Assembly (NCBI RefSeq): GCF_002865645.1
Contig: NW_020194637.1
Span: forward strand, 248,001-312,000
Origin: Hyaloscypha bicolor E
Taxonomy: Eukaryota > Ascomycota > Leotiomycetes > Helotiales > Hyaloscyphaceae
Direction: 5' to 3'
Length of the DNA stretch: 64,000 nt
Shown: piece by piece, positions 22,496-33,495 of the stretch
Position numbering within the stretch: the stretch's first letter is position 1
How the letters are laid out: each line of letters opens with the position of its first letter
Position numbers and translations under genes: made by a program
Notes under the pieces: model-generated
Seen by the model: the letters and a program-made list of their open reading frames with translations, nothing else
What the model was told of the DNA's origin: nothing
Databases searched by the model: none

Positions 22496-24056
22496 TCAGA
22501 TCAATTTAGTCATTGACCACCCACCCAAAGAAACGCGGGCACCAACAATCATACAGGTCCCCGCGAGGATACAGCAAGCAGAAAACAACTGCAATCCCAA
22601 GAAAGACCCTTCTTCTGCAAGGATAGCTCCCTCAATCGGCAATCCAGTAAGACAGCTGCAATGTGTAAGAGACAAGTGCAAAACGCAGGAATAGGATAGA
22701 ACTCACCTAAAAGCCATGACTAATTGAAAAGTTCCAAAGCGCGTTCCAAGAGTTTTCAAACTTCCTGACTTCGCCGTGCAGGGCATTAACAGGCTGATGA
22801 AACCACCGCTGGTGTACCCATATACTGTTGCAAATACAACCAACGCAGCATGTGAAGCATAATAGTCAAAAGGGATCCATAGAGCGAAGATGCTCACCGC
22901 CGATGAGAGTGAAATGGCCGACATCATGTTGAAATAACCGTACTTGTCTGCGAGCGCCGCCATGATCACACGGCCAGGAATGGAGCCAGCGCTGGAGGAA
23001 GTAATTAGCGGCTATCTAATCATATGATTCTGTTTATTTGAAAGGGAAACTTACTTGATGATGGAGATTAGGTAAATAGACATTGAACCAGAAAACGACG
23101 AGGTAGCTTGTGCCATGCTAGGAAGGTAATCAAATGGCGCCCAGAGTCCCCACCTATAGATACGTCAGCAGTGAAAACTATACCATAGAGGAAACTAACA
23201 TAACAAGGAATGCCCCGATGGTGTAAAGTGCGAACCCCTTGTCGTTGAGCAATGTGAAGTCAATCCATTTTCCTTTTGAGTTCCAAGGCTTTGGTGGGAG
23301 ACGCGCCGTGATAAGGCAACAAGAAATCGCCAGGAGTATCCCAATGAGCAACGCTGTGTATCGAACGGCACCGTAGAATCCGATATCTTCTGTGACTTTA
23401 TTGACGAAGAGCGGGAAGATTACACCACCTGCTACACATCAGCAACTTCGACTTGCCGTTCATTAGGCACTTACCTAAACTGCTCCCACCCGTCACAATG
23501 CCAAGAGCGAGGCCCCGCCGCCGCACAAACCACTGCCCAGCACAGACAAAAGATGCTGTAAAAATCCCACAAGCTCCAATTCCAAAGCCTAGTCCTTGCG
23601 CTAGGATGATCTGGTAGTACTTCGTGCTGAGACTGGTCATGCAAAGCGAGAACACACAAAGCACACTGGACGGTAGCAAGACAGGTCGCGGCCCGTACGT
23701 GTCAATGATTCGTCCAAAGAGCGGGCCTGGGAGCCACATCAAACAGAGCTGGAGAGCGAAGATCCATGATATTGTTGAGGGGCTGTATTCGCTGAGGATA
23801 TTGGCTTGGTAGAAGGTTTGGAACACGCCTACCCTATTTCCTTGCTTAGTTTTTGAAATCTTAAGATGTGCGCAGGAGATAGTTACGCATTCAAAAAGCC
23901 GAATGTGCTGAAGAGGCCACAAGAGCAGCCGATGATGGAAAGCCAGCCTGCCAGGCCTCCCTCAGGAGGGATGCCCTCCATTTTTTCGCCCACGTCGATA
24001 ATTACTTCGGTCGTTGAGGGGGCGGGCAGCGATGTGTCGGGTGTTTCCACTGGCAT
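22496..24056 (-). CDS. MFS monocarboxylate-permease-like transporter
   Basis: Plasma-membrane carrier of the MCT-like branch of the major facilitator superfamily. Six minus-strand exons are inferred: 24056-23887, 23833-23475, 23428-23200, 23153-23055, 22991-22707 and 22655-22496. All junctions have GT-AG borders and matching phase, giving 433 aa. Diagnostic stretches include the N-terminal [15 protein letters not shown] start of helix 1, [40 protein letters not shown] (the MFS loop 2-3 signature), [35 protein letters not shown] and [20 protein letters not shown] (the second-half signature). Twelve helices fit. The substrate is unknown; fungal relatives include monocarboxylate and riboflavin carriers. 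The introns fragment the gene heavily, so single ORFs hide it. Confidence 0.85.
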
Positions 24057-24921
24057 GATGAAAACACTTAACGGAAAATTAAGTGTGAAGAGTACTTGCT
24101 TTAGAGTTTTGCCATGGCCTCAGCTACTTAATCAATGGGATGGCAAAGCAGGAAGTGGGTGCTATTTATTGCCACGAAAGACTCGGGATTGAGGACCCAA
24201 GCAGTGACATCTCAAAGCTCATATGACAACATGTGCTAGCATAAGCGGAGTTAGAACGTTAATAACCAGGAGATACTGCTATTGGAAATCACGAAGCGTT
24301 CCTCTTGATAATCGTTTTGTGGAGGGGAAAGCAGCAGGCTCGCCGGCCGCGCCAAACGGGAATAGCGGAACGGACGGAACTGGCGGATGGGGACTCACAT
24401 TTCCCGCTCTTAACTCCCACCCTTGCACTCTACCGAGAATGTAGTTGATTCTTAGTAGAATTGTTATAGTTCTTTAGTAATAGACTTCCTTTTCTCCATA
24501 CTTAACTCCTTTTATTAAGGAGTTATAATACTATCTACCACTACCACTATTTATTATTCTTATCACTGGCGAGGTTCCCCAGTGCCCTCCCATATTAACT
24601 TCCCCCGAGTAGCCTACAGTCACCTGAGTGTTTGGTCGTCTACAATCCTGGGAGGAAGTTCAACTGTTAGGAGGTGACTTCATAGTGCGAAGTAGCGATC
24701 AAGTCGAGGTCGGAGGCGGATCTGGCGCGCTTACCTTCCGTGCATTCTCGAATGTCACTCCTTCACAAAGGTGTAGAAGGGACAAACTACCGCGATCCTC
24801 TGCGCGAATTTCTTTCGCACCATTCAGAGAGCGTATTTCCGAGCTCATAGGAGCTATTGAGGGTTCCCTTCTGCTGTGCCAAGGTTTCTTTTTGTCGTTC
24901 TCTTCGATAGCGACCGCTGGT
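24057..24921. other. Intergenic, partly AT-rich
   Basis: AT-rich run at about 24430-24580 containing the small palindrome CTCCTTTTATTAAGGAG. No gene is seen. The rest is the tail-to-head spacer between the NLR 3' end and the MFS start. Confidence 0.35.
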
Positions 24922-27900
24922 CTATCGATACTCAACCTGCATCTCCCCTGCATCGTCGAGCTCAATCTCCGAGTGGAGTCGCTTCGATCGCCTCTGAACT
25001 CCGTCATGCCCCCCTTTTCTCTGTCCTGTTGTTGAACTGTTGCTGCTCATCTGATCTTTCTGTGGTTGTTGTGATGTGTTATGCTGGAGCGAACCAGTTT
25101 TTGATGATGATGGTTCTAGAGCTGTCGCAGAAATATTCTGGATGAGTCCAGTGCATGTTGGCAAATTTCCTGTGTGGTTATCATCTTGGGATTTCATCCC
25201 CACGGATCTGCGAGCTCGGGTTGTCATGGTAGGAGCAGCAACGCGTTTGTCACTTGATCCATCGCCGACAGCTGTCTGAAAGACGCTAAAAACATGCTGG
25301 CCCGAAGTTTCGGCACATTCGTATGCAGTAATGCCATTTGAGTCCTTGTTCTCTACATCAGCGCCATGCTTGATGAGACGTTCGATGGCTCGCTCAACCG
25401 CCTGCTTGTGATCTTTCGATGAGACCTTCCCATATTGGTCTACCAATAGATGGAGAGCCGTGGTATAGATTGCACCCTGTAAAGGAATTTTCTGATTTGG
25501 GTCTGCACGATATTTGAGCAATAAATCGAGGACATTCTCCCAGCTCGCTTCTGGATAACTTGTACCGATACGAAGGTAGTGCTGGAATGTGTGCCCCCAA
25601 ATCGTTTGCTCTCTCCCATTGTCAAACCAGCTTTCATTGAGTTCCAATTTTTTCTTGAGGAGTAGCTTGAGAATTTTGAGATCCACGGGTTCGTGGGCCC
25701 AACCGGGTGGGTTCATGGCGTAGAATAGAAGGGGCGGCCGACGTTCTTTGTTGACGAGTTGAGAGGTTGATTTCTGTTCCACGTAGAGCTTCAGCTTGCA
25801 GCAAACTGCAAGACATAAGATGTCCATTCCATGCACCTGATGAGAGGTCTTGTGATAATAGAACTTGGAAACCCAGTCAGGATCAGCATGTGTCAGAACT
25901 CGGTTGAGTTCATCGATGTATGCCGTCTGGGGTATGCGGAGTTGAGTCTCCAGAATTTGAGCGTAGTTGAAAAACTTCGTTATGGCGTTGTCTGGGGCCC
26001 TGCGTTTAATCTCTTCTTCATATTCAGCTTCGTCTCTTTCATCATGATCGTCAAAGAAAGACTTTTGAGTCAAGCTTCTCGGAGACTGGCTTTTTTCGCT
26101 CCCACTCTCATCTTTTGGTTCGCGGACTTCTTTTAGCATGAGAGTCTTGGCGGCTGCCCAATGAGGAATATGAGAAACTTGGCATTTCAGAAGCCGGAGG
26201 TAAGAGGCCATCAGCAACTTATCGGCTGAAGCAACTATCTCCATTCCTGAACTGGTGATTCTATCACGGATCCTCTGCTGTACTTCTGTTTTCTTGAGAA
26301 ACTCTTTCAGTGTAATATGTATGAATGTCACATTTTCCCTTCTCAAGGGATCCCATCGTCTTAAAGCATATTTTCTGTTCCGAATTTGTATCAAATTTCG
26401 ACAGCGCCGTTTTAGATGATCTCTCATCAATTCTAGCTTTTGGAACAAGAACTCGTCGTGACCGGCTCCGGAGTGGTACTCGACCTCACAAGTTACGGCT
26501 TCCTCGGGCTGCTGGGCTGCAACCAGAAATTGCAAGAGTGTGAGTGTGCACTTATCGCCAGGAGCACGGAGGAGAAGACGGAAGTATTTGAATACCGCAT
26601 GGAGGTCTCTTACCGGTATCTCGCTGATGATATGCTCGTATAGATTTTCGAGTTCAGGAGGGAGCGCTTTGAGACGTGATTGAAGTTGTGATTCCTCTTG
26701 GCATTCTTCCAGACCCGATTCCAGATCAGCGACAACAAGCTTGGCCCAAATGAAAACCCCCTCTGCGTTTCCGACTATATTTGAAACGAGCTGATCCCCA
26801 AAGATCCTGTGGCTCTTAGAGCTCAATGAGATTGATCTCCTCACTGCGTCGTTGAGGTGGTCTTGGACATACTTCTGGATATCGTCCCTCGTCCACTCAT
26901 GGAGTTCTAGCGAGGGTCGTTGAAGAGACGGTTTCAAACGTCCCATTATGTCATGGATATATCGACTTGCAATACAAATTTTGACCTTGAGCCCGCTCGC
27001 CTGCATCTTGCCAAGCCAAGAAAGCACAAAGCCGAGGGTTTGGCCAGAATCTCCCTGACATTCATCGAAGCCATCGACAAATAAGCAAATTCTCCCATGC
27101 ACATACTTCTGCTCCGAAATTTTCATAAGAGAATCTTTCAGATGTTCGAGGGACCATGGCGAGGTCAAATTTCCAGAGGTACCGCAACAACGAGGTAGCA
27201 CCTGTTGAGTAAAGAGGTTGGAAATTTTCCTCTGCAAATTAGGGAAGGAGCTCAGGAGTTGGTAAAGAATGTAATGGAGTAACCCATCAAGACTTCTTTC
27301 TTGCGGTGTGGACAGCTCGCTCATGTCGTAAAAATAGTAACATAATAGCTTGTAGGCTAAAACACCCGCTTCTGTTGCTATGCATTTTTGTGTGCGTTCA
27401 TCATTGACGATGAATTTCATCAATGTTGATTTTCCAGACCCTGGCCGCCCTGTTATCCAATAAACGCCGTTGTGACTTTTCTCTAGCCAATTGACGAAAT
27501 TGTGTTTCTTCTCGGTCCAGATCCATCCGAAGGTATCCTCATGAGGTGATGGTATCGTAGCCTCGCGAGGGTTCGCCGCGAAAGGTTCAAGGCTTTTCAA
27601 GATTTCTGTTAACTATTAGTGGTAAACTAGGTCGAATACTTCCTCTATGGTTTACCATCCATGTTGCTGTAGCTTATACCTAACGCAACTTGTCAGATTT
27701 AGTGGACGGTTGGATGAGTAGCGGATACCTGGAAGGGAAGAAATTGGCTTCAATCGACAAAATCAGATATATTTTATGGACCACTCTATGAATGACAGGC
27801 TCGAGGACTTACTAAGGTCTCAAACTGTGAAACCTTTCCTGTAAGCCAGAGTCATCAAGAGGAGAAACATCGGTGACCCTGTTCAACCCACTCCCAGGGA

Positions 27901-29158
27901 ACTCCGGTAGTTGAGGCTCACCTTCTGCAAGCTGCTCCGAACAAATCCGTATCTTCAAATTCACTTCCCCTATATTCAAAAATTTCTCAGCAGCATCTTT
28001 GATCGCGTTGAGTTCCTTCGCTTCGTCTAGAGCAATGTTGCCAATGTTCGGAACGTTGAAACGAAAGTACCGCTGAGAGCGGGCTGCTTGTGCTCCGTCC
28101 CTCCTGAAGAAGGAATCCGCCTCTTTTTCAGTCTCGGTTGCGAGATCTGCCAGCTGTTTTCCAACGTTCGCGAAGTTGGGATTGAATAAGTTGCCGGATA
28201 AGAGTCCTGTTCCGAGGCTAAGAAGAAGAGTTTCTCGCCCAGGAAACATGTCAGCCCCTTCTATGTGAACAAGTTGTACTGGATTGTTGCAGAGCAGGCC
28301 CCCGTCGGAGTAGATATCCTCGCCAATTGTAAGAGGTTCGAAAAAGGTTGTGGCTGCAGATGTTCCCCGACATGCCTGCCAAATTTTCAAGGTCTCAAGT
28401 CTAAGTTCCGCAAGTTAGCTTCAAAATATAATTGGCTGGGAGGAAATGGTATCGAACTTCTCGTTTGGCCTTTCAAAGTTTCTGTAGGACCTGAAAATTG
28501 TAGTATGCCCCAGTATGTTTTGGAGATGAGAGACCACGAAGCTGTGTCAATTATTAGCAAGCTTGGGAAAGTATTTTAAGGCGAAGCGGTGGCACTTTAC
28601 ACTTTGCAAGGGCCGCTTTCCTCGTAAAGCAATGCTTCGTCTGGGCCCACTCCCAAAGTGGAACCAGCAGCTTCAAGGATTTCTCTGATGGCTTGCTCAA
28701 GTGGTTCCACTTTGAAATTTGGACCAACAAAAGGGCCTCCAACAGCTTTAGAGAACATGTTTTTGGGCGTGAATGCTCTTTGGGAAAGCTTCATGTAGGC
28801 TTCTTTACATTTGTCGAGAGGCATTCGAAGTCGGCCAAGCATGATTGCAATAAGGCTTGAACAGAATTAGCCAGGCATGCACGCGAACGGATTGTATTCC
28901 TTACCCTCCGGTACTTGTACCTCCAATAATATCGAACATCTGCCAAGGTTCCTGACGTGGAAGACCAACTTTCCGTCTTTCCTCGTTAGCAACCTCCATT
29001 ACTTGCTCAAGAATCACCAGAGCAGCCAAGCCGCGAACGCCCCCTCCATCTGCGCAGATTATTGTTAGCTGAAGCTAATTTTTTTTTAAAAAGATTGGAA
29101 GGCAAAAGCGGATTTTACCAATGGATAGCAGCTTTACCAAACCTTGTGAGGATGCCAT
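24922..29158 (-). CDS. Patatin-NACHT-ankyrin NLR-like protein
   Basis: Inferred minus-strand exons: 29158-29119, 29049-28905, 28855-28601, 28541-28458, 28400-27813, an 11-nt micro-exon 27666-27656, and 27605-24922; 3807 nt in frame, 1268 aa. The N-terminal patatin-like phospholipase has the oxyanion loop DGGGVRG (14-20), GTSTG with nucleophile Ser59, and DGG with Asp207 (YSDGGLLCNNP). The NACHT NTPase has GRPGSGKST (427-435), the Walker B CLFVDGFDE (about 548-556) and an IASR sensor. A helical region and ankyrin-like units (ALHLLVDQYGK, LIKHGADVENKDSNG) follow, then a low-complexity basic/acidic tail. This plan is that of fungal NLR-like immune and regulated-death proteins such as Neurospora PLP-1. 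The alternative is two genes: patatin ending at the TAG beside the donor at 27812, and an NACHT protein starting MDEILKSL at the micro-exon. Confidence 0.75.
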
Positions 29159-29686
29159 GATGTGGAGTTCAAGAGCTCAAAGAGGTGTAAAGTCTGGTGA
29201 AAGCTGAAAGGTTTGCCACTTTCCGGAACCCAGCGTTTAGGGACGATCCGCGGGCGGCATCTTAGATTGACGGAGGAGTCCGCACACCATCACACTGACC
29301 GAGCGCAGGGGGGGAAGCAAGCTGGCTGGACAGTTGGTGGTGGAGGCTTTGCCATTTTCGAGGCTTTTCTGGCGCCTCATCTGCATCTCAAACGAATAGC
29401 AGACCACTGTGAAGCGCCTGCCAAGCAACGAACTCACGGGCTGTCGGTGAGGCTTCCAGCGGTAGCCACACACCCAAAACCACATGAAGAGTTGGGAACA
29501 GCATCACAAGGCTGGGAGAACGATCTGTTGAGCGACGGCTTTACGTTTCATATAGCAAAGGCTACAATCATGCGGAAAATTTGGAAAAATCATATTGGTA
29601 TTAACTAGCAGCTCCAAACTCCTTCCGCACACGGATACAGGCCCAGTATCTATGTATAGAAGATGTGAATAGCACGTAACGATCGA
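29159..29686. other. Intergenic between NLR and retropepsin-like gene
   Basis: About 530 bp holding the NLR promoter side and the 3' flank of the next minus-strand gene. No other element is seen. Confidence 0.4.
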
Positions 29687-31276
29687 TCAAGCAAGGAAAG
29701 CGGTTTCAGATAACGTATCGTTCGCACCTGAAGGTGAGGTCGACCATGGTGGGGCTTCATACCAAGTAATTTTACTTGTGACTTTGTCAACATGGAACCA
29801 GTTCCCCTTTGCCTCGTCTCTTTTCCAGAACTCATGGAACTTCTTGTCATGACAGTCAGCAGTTGCGATGAGTGGTTTGTCAATCGCCTTTGGCCGTCTC
29901 TTGCGCTTGCCCTTCTTTGTCTTTCGAGTGGGTTGGTATATTGGATCGCGGACGTCTGCTTCGATTGCGGCAGATTCACGCGAGATGGCCTGGATATCGA
30001 GGCTTTTCGAAGACAGCGATATAGAAGAGCTTGCGCGTAAAAGTGTCGATGTGCAAGGAGAGTCGTCCCTGTCCATGCCTGAGAATAAAAGCTCCTCTTC
30101 CGTACCGGCGGGAGAGCGCCTCGAAGGTTGTTGACCTTCCGGGATTACTCTCGACGTTTCTGGGTCTTGGAAGACTATTGGGTGCTCCTCGGCTGAAGCT
30201 GCAGAAAGAGAGTTGGAGTCTGAGGAGAAAAGATTTCCATTGGCGTCTGGGTTTTCCCGTTCGAGAGGGATCCCATCGTTCAATAAATTGGCTGCTACGC
30301 ATCGACATGGGCACCCGACTCTGGCGTTACGAACCTTGGGTAAACGATGTAATTCTTCGGGTTCTCCTGTTAGTGAGGACGATTGCGGTTCCAGGTGAGT
30401 TCGTTTGTTCCCCTTGAAAATCGGTTGCTTCGAATCGTCTATCGCGAGTGTGACAGAGCTCAGCAAATTAAACTTGTCCCGTTCCGGGATCTTAATGATA
30501 ACAGGTGCCGTCGAATCACTTGGATCCTCGCCACAGAAAAAGCCCGCCTGGTCTCTTATGCGGCGGGAATCAAACGTGTTCAACGCCTTTTCTTTATCAT
30601 GCTGTCTCTTCCTTTCCGAGCTCGAGCCCAGTTGGACAGCAAGTTGACCTTTAATATCTGCCAGAGATGGCATCCGAGGACTCCCGGAAAGATAATCCTC
30701 ATCTGCTACCCGTCCCACAGGCAATAAAAAGTCGTCCTTGATGCCTCCTTGGAATGATTTCCAACGAGGCAGTTCAGTCTTCAATGTACCGTTGTTGATC
30801 CCGTTCTGGAACTGCTGGTTTTGATGGTCCGGAGTATTCTGGTTCTGTTCGTACCCAAAGAGCAAGTCGAAGTCTGCATCTTTGGCGATCCAGAAAACCG
30901 TTCGCTGCTGGTACCTTCCCAAGCCTTCACAGACCCATACCAGCCAACAGTCGCGGTCGACATCTTCTTTTGTATTATTGTCTAGAATTCGAAGTCGATT
31001 CTTCGCAAACTGTGAGGAGACATAATTTCGATTGCATGATTCGTTGAAGAGCGCAACTGTTTCGATCTGTTCAGCGTGCTGGTAGCTTGCTCCCTGCACA
31101 ATCCTGAGCAGGAATGCATACGTAGTCTATAAATCTCAAGTGTGAGCGTTTGAAGGGCGATCTTCGAATTCTACAGAAGGGATTTGGTGAAAGCTCACTG
31201 TGCTCCTTTCCCTATTTTCTTTTCCATCGCTCCGATTTTTGCCTAGAGAGGGGCCTCGGAAGTTGAATATCTGCAT
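29687..31276 (-). CDS. Orphan protein with degenerate retropepsin-like domain
   Basis: Two exons, 31276-31199 and 31126-29687 (donor GTGAGC, acceptor TTATAG, phase 0), giving 505 aa from the ATG at 31276 (MQIFNFRGPSLG). An N-terminal block, ETVALFNESCNRNYVSSQFA ... VFWIAKDADFDLLFGYEQN, lines up with the aspartic-protease-like core of the gene at 33.5 kb (RVLFDSGSKPNFVS ... YFLVVETDEIDIVLG), but the DSG triad is NES here (Asn54), so catalysis is unlikely. A long disordered middle is followed by a strongly basic nuclear-localisation-like run (RKTKKGKRKRRPK). A C-terminal aromatic motif (EFWKRDEAKGNWFHVDKVTS ... WYE) is reminiscent of a WW-like fold. Function unknown. Confidence 0.7.
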
Positions 31277-31819
31277 AGAAAGAACCCAGATAAGGCCGTA
31301 GAACTACTCTGTGACGAGAAACAGCAGAAGGGAAATTTCGGCAAGTCATGAAGAAAAGATTCTGTTGACCATTGGAAGAAGATGGCCAACTGTGTCGAGA
31401 AAAAACGGAGAGAAACTAGGCAGCAAGGGCTTCAAAGGAGGGCGGCGATTGAGAGATTAGACAGACGAAATCGACCCGGAGGCACTGTGGACGACATTCG
31501 GCAAGGCGATCGAGGGGGTGGGCACAAACCTAGGCTGACACATGTTTTCTGATTTCGCTCACCGAGACATGCTGTGTAGGCTATGTCCAAGCCTATCGAA
31601 TTCCCTGTGTGGCATGCGAAGGTGCATAAGAAAATCATTTGTGTCACCCCAAGGCGGAAAATCCTCGATATAATTGGATCCATTCTCGAGTTGCCTTTCA
31701 ACAGTTCCCGCTTTGTATCAGCTGAGGGTGTGTGTGACGTGGTCTTAGCGCGTGTGCCCTATTGAGACCTTGGTGACGCCCAGGAAATCGACCGATCATC
31801 ATCCTGTTACGCTCAAGCC
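31277..31819. other. Intergenic, no gene seen
   Basis: Spacer between the retropepsin-like gene promoter and the 3' end of the DUF6594 gene. No element is recognised. Confidence 0.4.
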
Positions 31820-32880
31820 TCAAGGTGACCCGCTCGAGTTGCCCACACTTCCAACAAATACCACCTGAACGCTTGCGAAACTTGAATGATCGCTGGTCAG
31901 CCTCCTCTTCTTCGTCATTAGGGGGAAGACTTACGCAGCAGTTGCTGCAAATATCTCAATCCTTCTTGCTTTGGTAGCCAACGCCAGAACCAAAGAAAAC
32001 ATAAAAGTAAAAACACAAACTAGACCAAGTCGAATCTTGACACTGTGAATAACATACAGGACAATGATGGAGATCATAGGCGCTAATGAAGATGCAACGG
32101 TTCCGATAACGCCGATCGTTGCATGAATATGCTCATCCGAATAATAATATAGGGAACTTTTGTTTCCAGGCCCAGACTGACTTTCAGGATCGAGAGGAGC
32201 TGGGGTCTAAAAATTCTGCGGCTAAGCAAGCACGTTCCAAGCCATCATGGAACCATTTAATACACACCTTGTGGCGATACCAAAACTTGTGGAATAGCTT
32301 CAGAAAAGGCCCGGAAAGGAACTGGCTCAGGAAGTCGTCCTCTCCGGGGCTTTCGACAGGGCTCACAAAATCTCCCTCGCATCTGGCGTCATATGCGGAG
32401 GGCTGGACGAACCCCCCGAGGTCTCGACCGATAAACCCACAACCACCACCAAGATGAGGACTTTCGATCCATTCACGAAGTGTCCGAACCTCAGAATCCT
32501 TCGGACGATTCAATGATGAAACCTGGTTATATTGTTGGAGAGAGGCATCTGTAAAGTTAGACGGTCTTGCATGTATAGGAATTTGGGCTTGTACAATATT
32601 CCCTCAACTTTCGTCTGATCTCCAGGGCTAATGCCCACTGCTCTCCTCCCAGTCCACAATTCTCTGATTGACTAAGATGCCACCATTCGAAAGCGTAGAG
32701 ATGTCTTTCGTCCCCTTCGTCGGTATCTCGATCAGATTTGGCCACTTTCTGGTATTGAGACTCCAGATGGACAAGCTCCGCTTGAAGGTACAAGAGATCT
32801 CGGGCGGCTGAAGCCTGGAATTGACGAAATATTGGATAGCTCTTTGTTACCATGAAATTCGAAAGCTTGATGTACCCCAT
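31820..32880 (-). CDS. DUF6594 family membrane protein
   Basis: Four minus-strand exons: 32880-32595, 32548-32268, 32206-31935 and 31880-31820; 900 nt in frame, 299 aa. The ATG at 32880 is chosen because the family starts with a GYxKLxxFM motif, here MGYIKLSNFM. The RQFQASAARDLLYLQAELVH helix is the family hallmark. The middle domain has ASLQQYNQVSSLNRP and LREWIESPHLGGGCGF. The C-terminus carries three predicted membrane segments (ATIGVIGTVASSLAPMISII, VFTFMFSLVLALATK and FAATAAFASVQVVFVG). The intron borders are GTACAA/TACAG, GTGTGT/TTTAG and GTAAGT/TCAAG. DUF6594 proteins are abundant in ascomycetes and lack an assigned function. The second-half exons are small and easily missed. Confidence 0.8.
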
Positions 32881-33495
32881 GATTGAGGCTATCCTCTTGC
32901 TGGTGAGTTTCTCGATGAACACTTTCGCTCCTTTAAGAACGGCAGGAGATTCGATGAATACATGTAATGCGAATGTGGAGGTGGAAGTGGGCAACTAAGA
33001 AGCATGCTCAGCCACCCTCCTCTGGTCTCGTTGGCCAATTGTCACCGTAAACCGCCGCTGGCTATGAGCTGGCTGTCCAAGCAGCTCCTCATCCGGCAGC
33101 AGCACCTTGGATTTGCCGCGCCAGCACCAACAAGCACACACCACCACAAAATCAGGTTGGACAAGGGCCACTGGTCTGAGAAGAAAACTTCAACATTCGT
33201 TCCGCCGACGTCGACACCACACCTCGCCAAACATTCCACACTCCAAAATACAACTCACCTTCTCTTCTCTCCACGTCAACAACAACGACCATCACCGTCT
33301 CTATTACACACAAAGGACATGCTCCACCTACCCTTTCCATCGCATTACACAGTTCAGTCGTTGATCCTGCAGCTGTAGCGGTACGCTGACGTTGCCGTCA
33401 TGCTTCAGCATACGGAGCACAACAACTGATAATCTTGCAATTATCGCAGTTCCAAACCACACACCATTTATTCTTCATCATTGTCTTTTTCGACA
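32881..33495. promoter_or_regulatory. Divergent promoter region
   Basis: Shared upstream region of the minus-strand DUF6594 gene and the plus-strand retropepsin-like gene. The part at 33200-33380 is rich in CAACA/CTCC tracts typical of a fungal 5' leader. No specific factor site can be named. Confidence 0.4.
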
